Below, piece by piece: positions 22,839 to 35,779 of a stretch of DNA of 64,000 bases. The notes under the pieces were generated by a model. That model searched no databases. It saw only the letters and a program-made list of their open reading frames with translations, and was not told the DNA's origin. A program made the translations under genes and the position numbers. The stretch is from Streblospio benedicti (taxonomy: Eukaryota > Annelida > Polychaeta > Spionida > Spionidae): positions 25,007,335 to 25,071,334 of the forward strand of contig CM032660.1 in assembly GCA_019095985.1 (NCBI GenBank), in the 5' to 3' direction. Every line of letters begins with the position of its first letter. Position 1 is the first letter of the stretch.

Positions 22839-25619
22839 AAATTGGGGGCTCGTCCGGGATTCTGAATCTGAATGTGTACAGGATTATTTTAAACTCTGTG
22901 CAAAATTTATTTTTAGATTGATTGAGGTTGTGTGAATTTGGTGGTTGTAGTGAAGTCGTATTAACATGGCAACATTTGACCCTAAACAATTTATAGAAAA
23001 TCCTGATGCAACAGAATTCAAATCTTTAAACAAAGATAAGCTGTTGGCATTAGCTGAGCATCTTGAATTATCTGATGTTAAGAAATCCATAAAAAAATCA
23101 GAAATCAAAAACATAGTTGCAGAAAAATTGATAGAAGATGAAATATTCTCGGAAGAAGAAATTTTATCTGAAACTGACAAAAAATTACTATTTAAAAAAT
23201 TAGAACTTGAATTTCAGGAAAAAGAAAGAGAAAAAAAAGGGAATTAGAGCTAAGAAAAATAGAAAAAAAGAAAGAGCTAAGAAAAAATAGAAAAAAAAAA
23301 AAAAATTTGAGCTAAAAAAAAATAGAAAAAGAAAGAGAAAAAATTAGAAAAAAAAAAAAGAAATGCAGGAAAAAGAAAGAAAAAAAGCAGATAAAAAATA
23401 GAACTGCAAAGAAAAGCAGATAGGGAAAAAATTGGAAATGCAACAGGCACTAGAAAAAGAAAAGCTAGAACTTGAAAAACTTAGATTAAAACAAGATTCA
23501 GACAAATTTGAGGCCTTAGAAAAGAAATTTGATGTAACCAAACATATTAGACTGGTACCCCCATTTCAAGAAAAGGAGGTTGACCAGTACTTTTTGCACT
23601 TTGAAAAAGTAGCAAAAAATCTGAATTGGCCTAAGGAAAATTGGACTATGCTCTTACAGAGTGTTCTATCTGGCAAGGCTAGGGAAATTTTTACACAACT
23701 TTCGGTTGATCAGGCTTCAAACTATGATACAGTGAAGACCTTGATTTTAAAAGGGTATGAATTGGTGCCTGAGGCATATCGCCAGAAGTTCAGAAATTGG
23801 GAAAAAAAATGACCAAACTTATGTTGAGTTTGCCAGAACTAAGGAACAGTTGTTTGATCGCTGGTGTAATTCTAAAAAAGATTGAGGAAAATTTTGATAA
23901 ATTGCGCCAGCTAGTTTTGATTGAAGAATTTAAAAGATGCATACACTCTGATGTGAAAACATATATAGATGAACAGAGTGCAGACACATTGGATAATGCA
24001 GCTAGACTAGCTGATGACTATGCTTTGACACACAAAGTTTCTTTTTCTGGCAAACCTCAAAAATCATTTACAAATAAGAATCCTAATTCTTCTGGAAATT
24101 TCAAGCAAAATAGTCAAGCAAAAAACAAGAGTCAGTCAGAAAAATAAGACCTCAAGTGATAGTAACACCAAGCCAAAGTCAGAACCTGGTCAGACAGCTA
24201 AAAGTATGACTTGTTATTATTGTAAAGAGCCAGGTCATATGAAATTTGACTGTCCTTTATTGAAAAATAAGGAACAAAGAAAAAATTACAGGTAGAACTA
24301 CTGTAAACTTTGTTTCTAAATTTGGAACTGTATCCAATTTTGTGAAGGATGTGCATGACACACTTGTTAAAGAGTCTAACTCTGTTTGTAAACCTACTGA
24401 AGAGTCTAGTTCTGTTAGTGGATTGGAGGAGGCTTTTGGCTCAGACTCATTTTTTGATTTGGAAGAGTTTAATTCAAACTCATTTTGTGATTTGGAGGAT
24501 GAGTCTAACTCAAACTCACTTTGTACTTTGGAGAATGAGCCAAGCCCCCATTTGTGAACAAAATGTTGGATCTAGTACTCTTTGTGGATTTGTTAAGAAA
24601 TTGAATTCCCCTGTAAAACCAAATATGGAGGGTTTTGAGCCATTCATTCATGATGGTTTTGTTTCACTTTCAAGTGATATGAAGGATGCTAAACCAATTA
24701 AATATTTGAGAGACACTGGGGCACTCCAGTCTGTAATTTTGGCAGATGTTTTGCCATTCACAAATGAAACAGACACTGGTTTAGGTGCACTTGTTAAGGG
24801 TCTGTTTGAAGATGATTATAGTATTGCACCTCTTCATAAGTTGTACTTGTCCACTGATCTTGTGTCAGGACATGTAACAATGGGTGTTAGAAAAAAAAAA
24901 AATGGATTGTGATGGTATACAGGTTATTCTTGGCAATGACCTTGCAGGCAAGAAAGTGTTTGCAGATCCTATTGTGACTGAAAATCCTTCTCTGGAATCA
25001 CATGTTGATCCAATTGAAAAGGAAGTTCCTGGAATTTATCCTGTTTGTGCTGTGACACGATCCATGAGCTTGAAATTAAAAGACAAGGAAAATTCTAATG
25101 TCGAAACCTCTGAGAAAAATTCTGAGTCATTTGATGAGTTGCCTTGTGAAAATAAAATATTTTCTAGGTCAGAAATGATTGCTGAACAACAAAAAAAAGA
25201 CCCAGAAATTTCTAAATTATTTTCCATGGCTGTTGATTATGATGAAGTGTCACAGAATCCTGTTTGTTATTATGAGAAACATGGTGTTCTGATGAGAAAG
25301 TGGAGACCACCAGATGTAAATTCTGATGAAGATTGGGCTATCAGACACCAGATTGTTGTGCCAAAGTCTTATAGATCTGAAATTCTAAAGCTGGCACATG
25401 AGAATGTTTTATCAGGTCATTTGGGCATAAACAAGACTTATCAGAAAGTATCTGTTCATTTTTATTGGCCTGGTATAAGGAAGGATGTTGTTAAATTTTG
25501 TAGATCTTGCCATACTTGTCAAGTGGTTGGCAAACCAAATCAGACACCTCCTAAGGCTCCTTTGAAACCCATTCCCGCATTTGAAGAACCTTCATTAGTG
25601 GAAGAGGAAATTCCAGACC

Positions 25620-26240
25620 TCTATCCATCTAGTGCAGTTACTAGGTCATTGGCTCAAAGTGCTGTTGGAAATAATCCCATTGTGGATTTGGATTTGTCTG
25701 AGACCTGTATAGGCCAGACATTGGATAAAAATGCTGTTAAAAATAATCCCATTGTGGATTTTGATTTGTCTGAGACCTTTATAGGCCAGACCTTGGCTCT
25801 AAAATGCCCGTTGGAAATAATCCCATCATGGATTTTGATTTGTCTGAGACCTTTATTGGCCAGACATTGGCTCAAAATGCCATACAAAATACTCCCTTTA
25901 TGGATGTTGATTTGGCTGACCCCTGTATTGGGCAGTCTTTGTTTGATGAGGGCCAATATTGTCCTTCCAGTTCGTCTGGGAAACATTTGGATTTGATTAA
26001 TGAGGGCCAATCCTGTCCTTCCAGTTCGTCTGGGGCCAATATTTGGATTTTTGATTTGATTAATGGGGCAATCCTGTCCTTCCAGTTCATCTGGGAAATA
26101 TTTGGATTTGTTTAATGAGGGCACGTCCAGTCCTTCCAGTTCACCTGGGAAATCTTTGGATTCATCTCATGAGGGCACGTCCAGTCCTTCCACTATACCT
26201 GGAGAACATGTGGATTCTTATGATGAGGGCTTGTCTTCTC
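25620..26240 (+). repeat. Coding-type tandem repeats inside the LTR element
   Basis: Two repeat types follow one another. The first is an unit of roughly 80 bases around GAAATAATCCCAT and GATTTGTCTGAGACC (25,665-25,915). The second is a unit of about 60 bases around TCCTTCCAGTTC and GATGAGGGC (25,945-26,240). Both read as acidic, Ser-rich text, an internal expansion of this element. Confidence 0.65.
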
Positions 26241-26965
26241 ATCCTAGTTCGTTGGAGGCAAATGTTGATATCATCATGTCAGATCATCAACAGACATATG
26301 ACTCATTTGATTTTCAAGACAGCGTTCAATCATTTTTGTTTTGTTCTGAAAATGAGATTCATGATCAAGTGGTAGATGAGAATCCTTCTTCCAAATTCAT
26401 TACATTTAAAACTTTTGATAAACCAAAAGCTCTTTTGACTGATTTTATTATTCCTTCAGATTTTGGTCTTAACAATATAAAATTTGGTAATTCAAACTAC
26501 ATCATTGTATCTCTTAAAAGTGGTGACCAGTTAAAAGTGTGCACCTCAGAAGATAACAAATATGGGATTGTGAACTACAAATCTTGGAACATTACTATGG
26601 ATTTTATTGTTGAATTGTATCAAAGATTCATGGACATTAACATGTATTTGAATATGATTAATATAACATTGAATATGCTATTGCGCAATGTTTGTTTATT
26701 TAAATTATTATTAACAAATTGCTTAGATGGAGTTACATAGATGAGTGTTAATGCTATATTGAATTTTGATATTGGAATTTCGACATTGGACATTGTATAA
26801 TTGAAATTTATTTGTGTAGACAAATAGTAAAAGTGGTATTTAGTTGATTTTTATGTCTGTGATGTAATGTTAAAGACATTTTCATGTGCAATGTTTGAGT
26901 TTGATTATGTATGATATAGTTTTTATTATCTAATGGTTAGGGTGTAACATATATAATTATGAGGT

Positions 26966-27638
26966 TGTAAATAAAGTAAATGTTAATTGTATAGTGATAT
27001 GCTTACATCATGTTACCAAAGGTGTTGATTGGTAAATCAATATTATTGATGTATTATTGATGTTAGTAGTATGCATGTACTATCTGGTACGTCGGAGGTT
27101 TCCAGAAACAAAGGTTTATGGATTATTTTTGTTTACACTCTAGAATGTGGAATGTTCTCAATGCAATTTCTCACATAATTTGTTAAGAATAATGTAGATT
27201 GTTCTCCCCCGAATTGTTCTAGACCTTAGGGTATATATATAAAGGCAGCTCGCAATTTAATAGATAGCATTAGTTTGGAGTTTCAGTTTGTGAATTAGTT
27301 TGAAGAGTTTGATTTGTTCATCTTTGCCATCAAGTTTGATATTTCATGCATCCTTGTCATTAAGTTTGAATTTGTAAATTGTCGCTCTGAGAAGCATTTG
27401 TTTGAAAACTTTGTTATTGGAACTTTGAAGACTTGATAAAGCTCACAGAGCATTGTTTTGGAGATATCATCTCATTTGTGCCAGACGAGCTGAAAGCCGC
27501 TGGGAAACTTTGGAATTGGATTAGACTTTGCAAAGCAAGCATTTCTGGAGTGGATATTTTGTGGAGTGGAAACTTTTGGGAGTGGACAGTAATTTCAAGT
27601 GTCAGATTGTGTCAGAACATTCACAGCAATCTTGTGTA
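26966..27638 (+). repeat. 3' LTR
   Basis: It aligns with the left LTR from its first bases and is shorter than the left copy. Differences are mainly short indels. Confidence 0.8.
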
Positions 27639-28026
27639 GTACCAACAAAAATGTGTTCGCTTTATGCGTTTGATAATATTTACATCACAGGAGAATTTTT
27701 CTCTACATCAGTCAATATGCATGCATGCATACAACATTACAAGTAAATAAAAGACTGTGATAAAAGGAGATCCCTGGTTTTTGAATCATACAAATTAGAT
27801 TGATGCCAAAATTGAATCATGTCTGCATTTCAAAGGCGTTCTGACAAAAGAGATTTCCTATGCACAATGACGTGTGTTGAAGGAAGCACAGCAACCTTAG
27901 TTCGTTTAAAAACATAGAATACACACAGTGCAAAAACTGACACTCCCGCCTAAGTTTTTAAGGAATTGATTTACTTTTTATTACTCATAATTGTGCTGAG
28001 TTTAACCTGTTAACATATTTAATGTT

Positions 28027-28186
28027 CAGTGGCAGATCCATGTTTTTTTGGAAACTTAAAGGGAAAAAACGGGTGGGGCGCGAACTTAAGGGATTTGACA
28101 AAAAAACTATGAAAATGAAGTATTTTGGTGGGGAAAAGGGAATGCGCGCCCCCTGCGCCCCCCTCCCGCCCCGGACCTGCCTATGA
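28027..28186. mobile_element. MITE of the CAGTGGCAGATCCAGG family, copy 4
   Basis: Left end CAGTGGCAGATCCATG, with the core in reverse orientation (ATGAAAATGAAGTATTTTGG) and a C-rich right end closing GGACCTGCC. Confidence 0.7.
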
Positions 28187-28189
28187 TGT

Positions 28190-28840
28190 TTAAAAATATG
28201 TTTGAAATCATAAATGTGCTCATCCGAGGATATCCGCTGTTGGGTCGGAGTTATATTGTGCACTCACCATGAAACTTATGACTTCCAAGCTTTCACGGAA
28301 GTGTATATGTCCGATCTGTCTATGACAACAATCGTCAAATCATAGCATTGTACTCGCCAAAGACGACACAATAACATGTTTTTCTCTTGCATGTACCCGA
28401 CCCCAACATCCACTAAGTGCAAAGGTGCCAACTTGTAAAGAAAGACATGTTAAATGGGCGCAGCCACTCAAGGATATTGCAATGTCCTGTAAGTGGCAAC
28501 ACGGCTCTTTTGGGGATTAAAGCAGGTGATGGTGGACGCACTGTGGCAGGGTGCGGCCGGTTGGAGAAGAAAAAAAACGCTTTACACACCAGCGAATACG
28601 CAACAACACATTCACACGAACTGATACGTGTGCATATTGGGACGACATTTAACACAGAGAACATGTATGTTACGTTGAGTTGTCGACCCAAACGAACTGT
28701 GAATGGCCTGATTGAACTAGACACAACATAACTGTTTGTATCGAAGTTGAACGAACTGTATTCTCTCCACTGTACTATTACGCACATGTAGGCGGAGTTT
28801 ACTGTCTGCGAATATAGTCCTTATACCCGCTATACACATA
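28190..28840. other. Intergenic sequence
   Basis: No gene or clear repeat recognised. It is slightly GC-richer than the surroundings; overlapping open frames on both strands have no family motif. Confidence 0.4.
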
Positions 28841-29172
28841 AAACCCGCTTTACACATGAACGATGGTAAGCGAACCCTTCCAACGCAACTGCACGCATTG
28901 TGTCAAGTCGTCAGCTTGGGCAGAATGAGGCGGCATTGAACGTAGTAAACATTCATGGTCCGACGATTTATTAAGCCAATCGAAGTGTTACTTATAATTG
29001 CGACAATTTTGCGACCCCCAGACCCATGTAGACTATTTGTAGTCAACTTTAACCAAACTGTATATTCACCCAAAAAATTTGAACGTGTTCAAAATTTCCT
29101 GACGAATTTGCCAGTTCGCCAGTGCACGTAGAGCTACGTAGGCGGAATTCTCTAATGTGTAAAGCAGGCTTT
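28841..29172. mobile_element. MITE of the AAACCCGCTTTACAC family, copy 2
   Basis: A complete 332-base copy, starting AAACCCGCTTTACACATGA and ending GTGTAAAGCAGGCTTT. It has no coding capacity. Copy 3 at 35,446 is the same sequence in inverted orientation. Confidence 0.8.
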
Positions 29173-29179
29173 ATGTAGC

Positions 29180-31540
29180 AGTGGGACCAGTTAACTATAC
29201 CTTGCATGTAGTAGGGGCTATCCGAACTGTGTCATTATGTAGGTGTGAATGTGTTAGTAAGCTGAGACCGTGTGCATTGTGTGTACATAATGTTCATGGT
29301 CACAGTATTAATTCATTATGCTCTGTAAAATGGATATAGGGAGTTCATTTCCAAAAAATGCGAGCACCACATACATGGGACATAGTAAAATTGATGGGAC
29401 TGTTGGAATGGACACCAGGGGAAGGTTAGAACTAATAAGGATGAAACATGATGACAATACATATTGCTAAAAGATTCTTTTTTTTTTTCAATGTGTCATT
29501 TACAAAACTATTTGTCTGGCTATTTTGAGCACAAGGTGAATGTTATTGTATAAAATTGTTTCTTTAGCTTTCTTCAACGCTCATGGTGTCCATTTGCTAA
29601 ACTGGTTGCAATGGTGACATTTCCGACTACAGGAAACAAGAAATTCATTTATATGTAAGACAATTTCTGGTTTCCGGGTCGCTGTCTCATGTAAATGTAG
29701 GAAGGAATCCAGACCCTTGCCAGGGGCTAGTCTGTCATTCAATGATTGTTATTCAAAACACTCTCTGCAGAGATCAACTGTTTGCATTTTGTTTCCATTT
29801 TTAAACTGACGATTCCACTATTTTTTATGCGTGCAAGTGACATGCTGAAGAGGTAGATAAACTCATTTTACCAGTATTATAGGTAATTTGGACAATCCGT
29901 ACTTAGTTCATTACCTTGAGCATGCAAAAATAAAGTATATTGATTCAAGCGAAATGGCACACTAGAATCTAGTAAATTGATTCCAATGAAATGGCAGTTT
30001 CATAATGTCTAAACAAATTGACGCTCAATACTTACAAAGAGAGCAAGTTGTGGGTACCTAATATATAGCACCCCAAACCCCAACACTCACCATAAAAGTG
30101 AAGTTAGAGCTATTACTCATTATTCTGAGAAAACATGGGAATTATTGAAGATGGCCTCTAAAGCTCGTTAAGGTTAAATCAGTCTATTTTGTATTTCCCT
30201 ATATTCACCACGTGTGGGTCATTTTCATTGGTGGTCATTTCTGTAATGGGGAGCTGAAGGTCAAAATAAAGTGGTTCTGGATTTATAGTGCTGTTTTCTT
30301 AGCATGGCATCAGCTACTTACTATGGTTACCATTGTCCACAATTGTGGTGGCAATCATACTTGCGGATGTATGTGGTTTACTTCGTGCGTTATTAATATT
30401 TTCTGAATCCATTGGCTCATATTACTTTTTCAAGTAGAGCTATTGTGGCTTCAATTTAAAAGATCAAGTTGAAATAAACTTTGCAGCTATTAGTTTGCCT
30501 CTGAACTAAATGGCATGCTGACATTCTTTCACACAGCACATCATATACAAATATCCTTATAATGAATGCACTAGTGGTGATTAATACCATACATGTGTTT
30601 AACCATATATATATGATTGATTAGCCCACATTGCGAGTAATTTGAGCTGTGGTCAAGCAGATGGTCAGTGAACACAACCGTGGAAAATTATGTGCGTGTG
30701 CACGTGTCAACATTTGCGTGTGTAACTTGATCCAGCTTTTAGAAGGGGATTTTCCTCATTAGATTTTGGACTGCTTAAAAATCAGACAAATTATTTTAAT
30801 GGTAATACCTAACCGTGAACAATGTTAAGCTATTTTGATCTCATTGATTATACTATGACACGTTAGTAAAACTGGCATTTGTTTTACATGCCCATCTTTC
30901 CATAATCTCCCATTTATAACACTTTAATTCCAAATAAGATAAATACACCCCCATAATGAAATGGTCAAAATACTTAGCTATCTGAACTTTAACATGAACA
31001 TTTCAATGCAAATGTATGTATTGCTTCACAGAATTTAGATTGATTGATTCCCACAGAGAAAGCAACGTAATCATCAATATTACCAGCTTGACATTAGGTA
31101 GCGCAATCGACCTAGCAGCTTGATGCCAAGTCTAGTGCATGGGTTTTAAATCCAACGTGCTGCATGAACTTGAAAGTTCAAATCACCTCACGCGTTCCTC
31201 ATGTGCCTTGTCAGGTTGTGGACACCTGGGACAGATGACCATGAAGAAATGCAACTAGTTGACTTAAGCAACTTGAGTCCATGCTTGTTTTTCACGAGCC
31301 CATGCTCGATTACAATGATGGCATGCATTTGGAGACACAGCCAAATATAATCATTGACCGACACCTTGACATTTGATCATGTATGAAGCGTGTGTCAATA
31401 CACATCAGGTGTTGGTTATTGAATGGCTGTTGAGGAGTAATTCTTTGGCATTAAAATATTAAAATGCAAATATTTGCACAAATTGGCTTTAAGCGTGGCA
31501 TTTGGTCTTTATGCATTTGGTGCATGTAGATATGGTGGCA
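29180..31540. other. Non-coding sequence
   Basis: Nothing recognisable as gene, RNA or repeat; uniformly AT-rich. Confidence 0.4.
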
Positions 31541-31718
31541 CAGGTCCGGGAATTTGACGTTACCGTATCCATCTGATTTAGTTGAAAACTGTAATGAGCA
31601 AGCAAGCGAGACAGACAGTCATACAGCCAGACATACATCCAGCAAACAACCCTGCAAGCAAGCCAATTAGTTAGAAAGTCAGTTAGAAAGACATACAAAA
31701 TGAAAGTAATCAGAAATC

Positions 31719-32197
31719 ATCAACTAGATCAAAAGTGCTCAGAGAGCACAGCGTCGCTAGAGCAACATTGACCCATGGGCAATAAAGATGTTTGCTTTGC
31801 AATCAAAGCAGAAAAAAGTCTTACTTGATGCGTGACTCATGCTACATCTATGTTTTTGGCATTGGATTGCAGGTGCTTTCTAAACATGGCTAAAGTAAAT
31901 ATCTGAATGCTTACTCACAAGCATCAACAAAACTATTGGAGAAAATGTTGAAAATGGAACCAAAATGGCACTATGGAAAGCACACTTTAATTGGCCCAAA
32001 ATCGAATCACTTTGGTGTCACGGGCATGTAAAATAGTTGTACAAAGTTTGAATGCTTACTCACAAAGCATCAACAAAACTTGTCCAGAGACAAATATTGA
32101 AAATGGAACCAAAATAAATGCAAAGCACACTTTATTGGGCCAAAATCGAATCACTTTGGTGTCACGTCATACATAAATAGTTGTGTAAAGTTTGAAC
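31719..32197 (+). repeat. Dispersed repeat GTGCTCAGAGAGCACAGCG, long copy (plus)
   Basis: It begins ACTAGATCAAAAGTGCTCAG and includes ACATTGACCCATGGGCAATA. It ends in two tandem units of about 130-150 bases containing GGAACCAAAAT and ATCGAATCACTTTGGTGTCA. An inverted copy lies at 37,010-37,575. Confidence 0.75.
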
Positions 32198-32227
32198 ACA
32201 CACACACACAAAGCTCACACACACACA

Positions 32228-32351
32228 TACATACATACATACATACATACATACATACATACATACATACATACATACATACATACATACATACATACAT
32301 ACATACATACATACATACATACATACATACATACATACATACATACATACA

Positions 32352-32383
<32 letters not shown>

Positions 32384-32626
32384 CATACATACACACACAT
32401 ACATACATACATACATACATACATACATACATACATACATACATACATACATACATACATACATACATACATACATACATACATACATACATACATACAT
32501 ACATACATACATACATACATACATACATACATACATACATACATACATACATACATACATACATACATACATACATACATACATACATACATACATACAT
32601 ACATACATACATACATACATACATAC
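32228..32626. repeat. (ACAT)n microsatellite, about 400 bases
   Basis: A near-pure run of roughly 100 ACAT units with one short interruption near 32,380-32,400, preceded by (CA)n. It stays open in several frames and would give spurious Tyr-Val-Cys-Met or Thr-Tyr-Ile-His proteins. Confidence 0.95.
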
Positions 32627-32639
32627 AATGTAGATACAT

Positions 32640-35440
32640 ACATAGTTACAAACGAACGAAACACAAGGCTTTCGCTTCACCTGCTGAAGCGATGCAATAA
32701 TTGTAGTGAGCAAGTAAAAACACCTATTATTGTCACCCCCCATAAGGACTGGTGTTGAAGTACAAATCCCCAAACATTCTAAACACAGCTGAACCACTTG
32801 CGTGGGTAAATTTACGAGAAGATAACGTTGTAAACAACAAGAGAACAGTCGCGATAAAGAGTGAAAACACCGCCCCAGAGCAATGTACGGCCACCACGGG
32901 ACTACTACATGTGTCGCGTGTATGTACATGGCCCACCGGCAGGCACTCCTGCGGGGTTTACCAGAACTGATGTTTGGTGTGATAGTAAAATCTAGTTACA
33001 GGCATTACCATTTGGCTGTTATGTTTTGGCTGATGTAGATCCTTTATTTTACAAGTATGTTGGTGTATGGTATCGTGCTCGACGAGCCATTTGTGTATGT
33101 TGAAATTAGTTATTCTGTACAGTGTATATATAGTAAGTACTGTAGAGTGCATTTACCTGTTGCACTGGACATGTACTTTTAAGTATAAACTAGTGGCAGT
33201 ACAACCTGCTTATAGGATAAGAACTCCATTTGATACACTATATGCTTGATGAGCTTAAGTCAATGTCATGTTCTGCCTTTCATTGGATGTGTGTTTTTCT
33301 TGAAAGACAACATATTACCGTTAATGTTCTTAGAGGAATGTTATTAGAGATCACATGGTTTTAGTTCATAAGAACACACCCTCATAATGAGCTTGCTGAT
33401 GCTGGGGTCGAACATTATCGATAAATAAAACTGAGTCATGATGTAGATGTTGTTAAATGCCACACTGTTGCATAGCAGATGTGTTGTTTTAAAGCAGGTC
33501 TATCTTTCTTCCAATTATTTCACGCCTCCAGCCACTAAGTAAATTGTCGTAGATTAGAATTGTGGCTGTCAGACTGGGAGATGTTAGTAAGAGCAGTTTT
33601 ACAGTCAATGCTCCAACTGACATTCCAACAAGACTAATAATGCTGGTTATTATATTAAACAAACCGTCTTGAATTCATCTACTTTGCGACCCACGCAGTC
33701 TGCTACAGGCAGAGTCTTTGAGACTGTCTCGCCTTGAGTATGAAATTGATATTTTTTCACAATAATATTAATATTGCAAGTGTTAGCGTGATTGCTTGAA
33801 TACTAAGAGCAATAAAACAGTAATACGACATACGACTTAATATGGTGTTTGTTTTGTGCGGTTATCTTGTGACCCTTTTTAAACAGAAAATATTTAGAGC
33901 CTCGTTTTCATTTTCGACCAATGATATTCATTCGTAATAGTACAGCAACAGACGAGTTTTTGTTCGATCTGTTGAACAGGCACACTTTTTTGGGCGTTTG
34001 AACCTTTCTTTCTTTTGCATTCATGTTCAGTGGTTTTAAATTTTGTGGAGGCGAAAGTGGAAATGAACTGCATCAAATGTGTCATATTCCTTTCAAATCT
34101 CGGTATTCTCTATAACCTGATTCCTCCATATCTAAAAATCTCCAACAAACTCCTTGTAAATCTCTGGTGAGCTGATCATCCTTCTCTGGCGACCAAAGTC
34201 CAGACTTTTTTTGCTTGTCAAGACATATTTTCTTCATTCAGATGAGCTTCTGTTCCGCGTGACATTTCCGTTCATCCCATAAGCTGTAACATTTTGGTAG
34301 GGAAGGTAGTATTGGTTGAACTATGATCAACAATTGTGTAGCCTAATGTAGTGCTTTTTTCTGACCATCAACTTGTATTAGCAAATTTGTTTCCAAGTTA
34401 AATGTCAACCCCACGAAGCTATTAATAGAACATACCACCAAATAAACATATAAACTTTACAAACACTACAAGCAGCAAATTCACAAGAGAAGACATTAGA
34501 TTAGCACCAAATATATAGATATACCATGGCACCACCGCAATACGTCCATTGTGGCTCACCTATATATAGTGTCCACCCAGGGACAAAGTCATCCATCTAC
34601 TGTTTATGATCAGCACAGATTAAACAGGGGGCATAACAGTATGACAGACGCCCATTTAATGCCCACTGTATATGTAGGTGAATATAAATGTATGGATGAC
34701 TGGGTACAAGGGGCATAGGATACAAGGGTGAGTGTCCCGGACAATATGGCACCGTTGTTCTATTCTCCATCGTACTGGCTGTGTTGAAACAGGGTTTATA
34801 TGGTGGAGAATCACTGATAACATTTATTTGTTTGCCGTTTCACAAGTTCAGCATTGTATGGTTCCGCGATAACTCACTGCATGCTAGCACATTCCCTTTA
34901 TTATTATATTACTGGTCTGGAGATGACAGATCAGTGTCTTTTTCATATTTCCCATATTCTGACCAGCTTAATAACTGTAAGCATTTGACGTATGTGGACA
35001 TTAACATTGAAAGTGACATTAATTGTAGGCTCCATGGCTAGATAGTTAGATTGGCCAGAGATTTAACAGGAAAGTTATTGCACTTAGTGATAGAACAACC
35101 CTTTCTGTAAATGTACTCTCTAGAGGCGTAAGTTGTAACGAATATGTGGTGCGATTATATAAGTTTGAAAAGAGAATTAAGATGTACTAGATCAACTATC
35201 ATATTGCTATTAGCTCATAGTTCTATATCCACTTATCATAGAAAAGTAAATTAGAAACTTACAAAAAGGCAGGTGAAACGCGGATGATGATCAAAGGTGC
35301 TGGGACTAGTAGTACTCCAATGAGTACCCTTCTATCTAAATATTTCATTTCAGTGCAATAGCAGTTAAATATTGCACTATATTGTATTTCAATCATCACG
35401 TGTCCATTTTCAATTGCCTCACCCCCCATAGTAAACTCTT
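32640..35440. other. Non-coding sequence
   Basis: No gene, RNA or repeat recognised. 32,640-32,960 is GC-richer but gives no family motif in any frame. Confidence 0.4.
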
Positions 35441-35445
35441 CCATC

Positions 35446-35778
35446 AAACCCTCTTTACACTTAATAGCGAATTCCACCTACGTAGCTCTACGTGCACTGG
35501 CGAACTGGCAAATTCGTCAGGAAATTTTGAACATGTTCAAAAAATTTGAACGAACATTCAGTTTGGTTAAAGTTTGCTTCAAATAGTTATGCTGCGTCTA
35601 CGGATCGCAGAACATTCGCACATATAAGTAACACTTCGTTTGCCTCAGCTACTTGTCGTACCATGCATTTTAACTACTTTCAATGCCGCCACAATACGCC
35701 CAAGTTGACGACGTGACATAATACGTGCAGATGCGTTGCACGGGTTCGCTCATGATCGATCAAGTGTAAAGCGGGTTT
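35446..35778. mobile_element. MITE of the AAACCCGCTTTACAC family, copy 3 (inverted)
   Basis: It ends GTGTAAAGCGGGTTT on the right and AAACCCTCTTTACAC on the left, and the interior is the reverse complement of the 21,601 and 28,841 copies. Confidence 0.8.
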
Positions 35779-35779
35779 A

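Larger units (their letters stand above)
21911..27638 (+). mobile_element. Ty3-like LTR retrotransposon, broken fossil copy
   Basis: Two long direct repeats bound the element. After the left repeat, 22,843-22,860 matches the tRNA-Pro primer site familiar from murine leukaemia virus and many Ty3-like elements. Recognisable parts in order are a Lys/Glu-rich gag-like region (about 22,966-24,150), a CCHC zinc knuckle (CYYCKEPGHMKFDC, about 24,209-24,250), a DTGA protease-like motif (about 24,709) and an integrase HHCC zinc-binding region (HENVLSGHLGINKTY ... CRSCHTC, about 25,395-25,525). A repeat-rich, acidic Ser/Asp region follows (25,620-26,300). No polymerase part was recognised. It is broken at several points and cannot be active by itself. 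The LTRs are nearly identical where they align apart from short indels, so the insertion looks young. Confidence 0.85.

Noticed and set aside
32151-32929. Long open frames over the ACAT array on both strands
   Set aside because: A 4-base repeat without stop codons is open by construction; no protein is implied.
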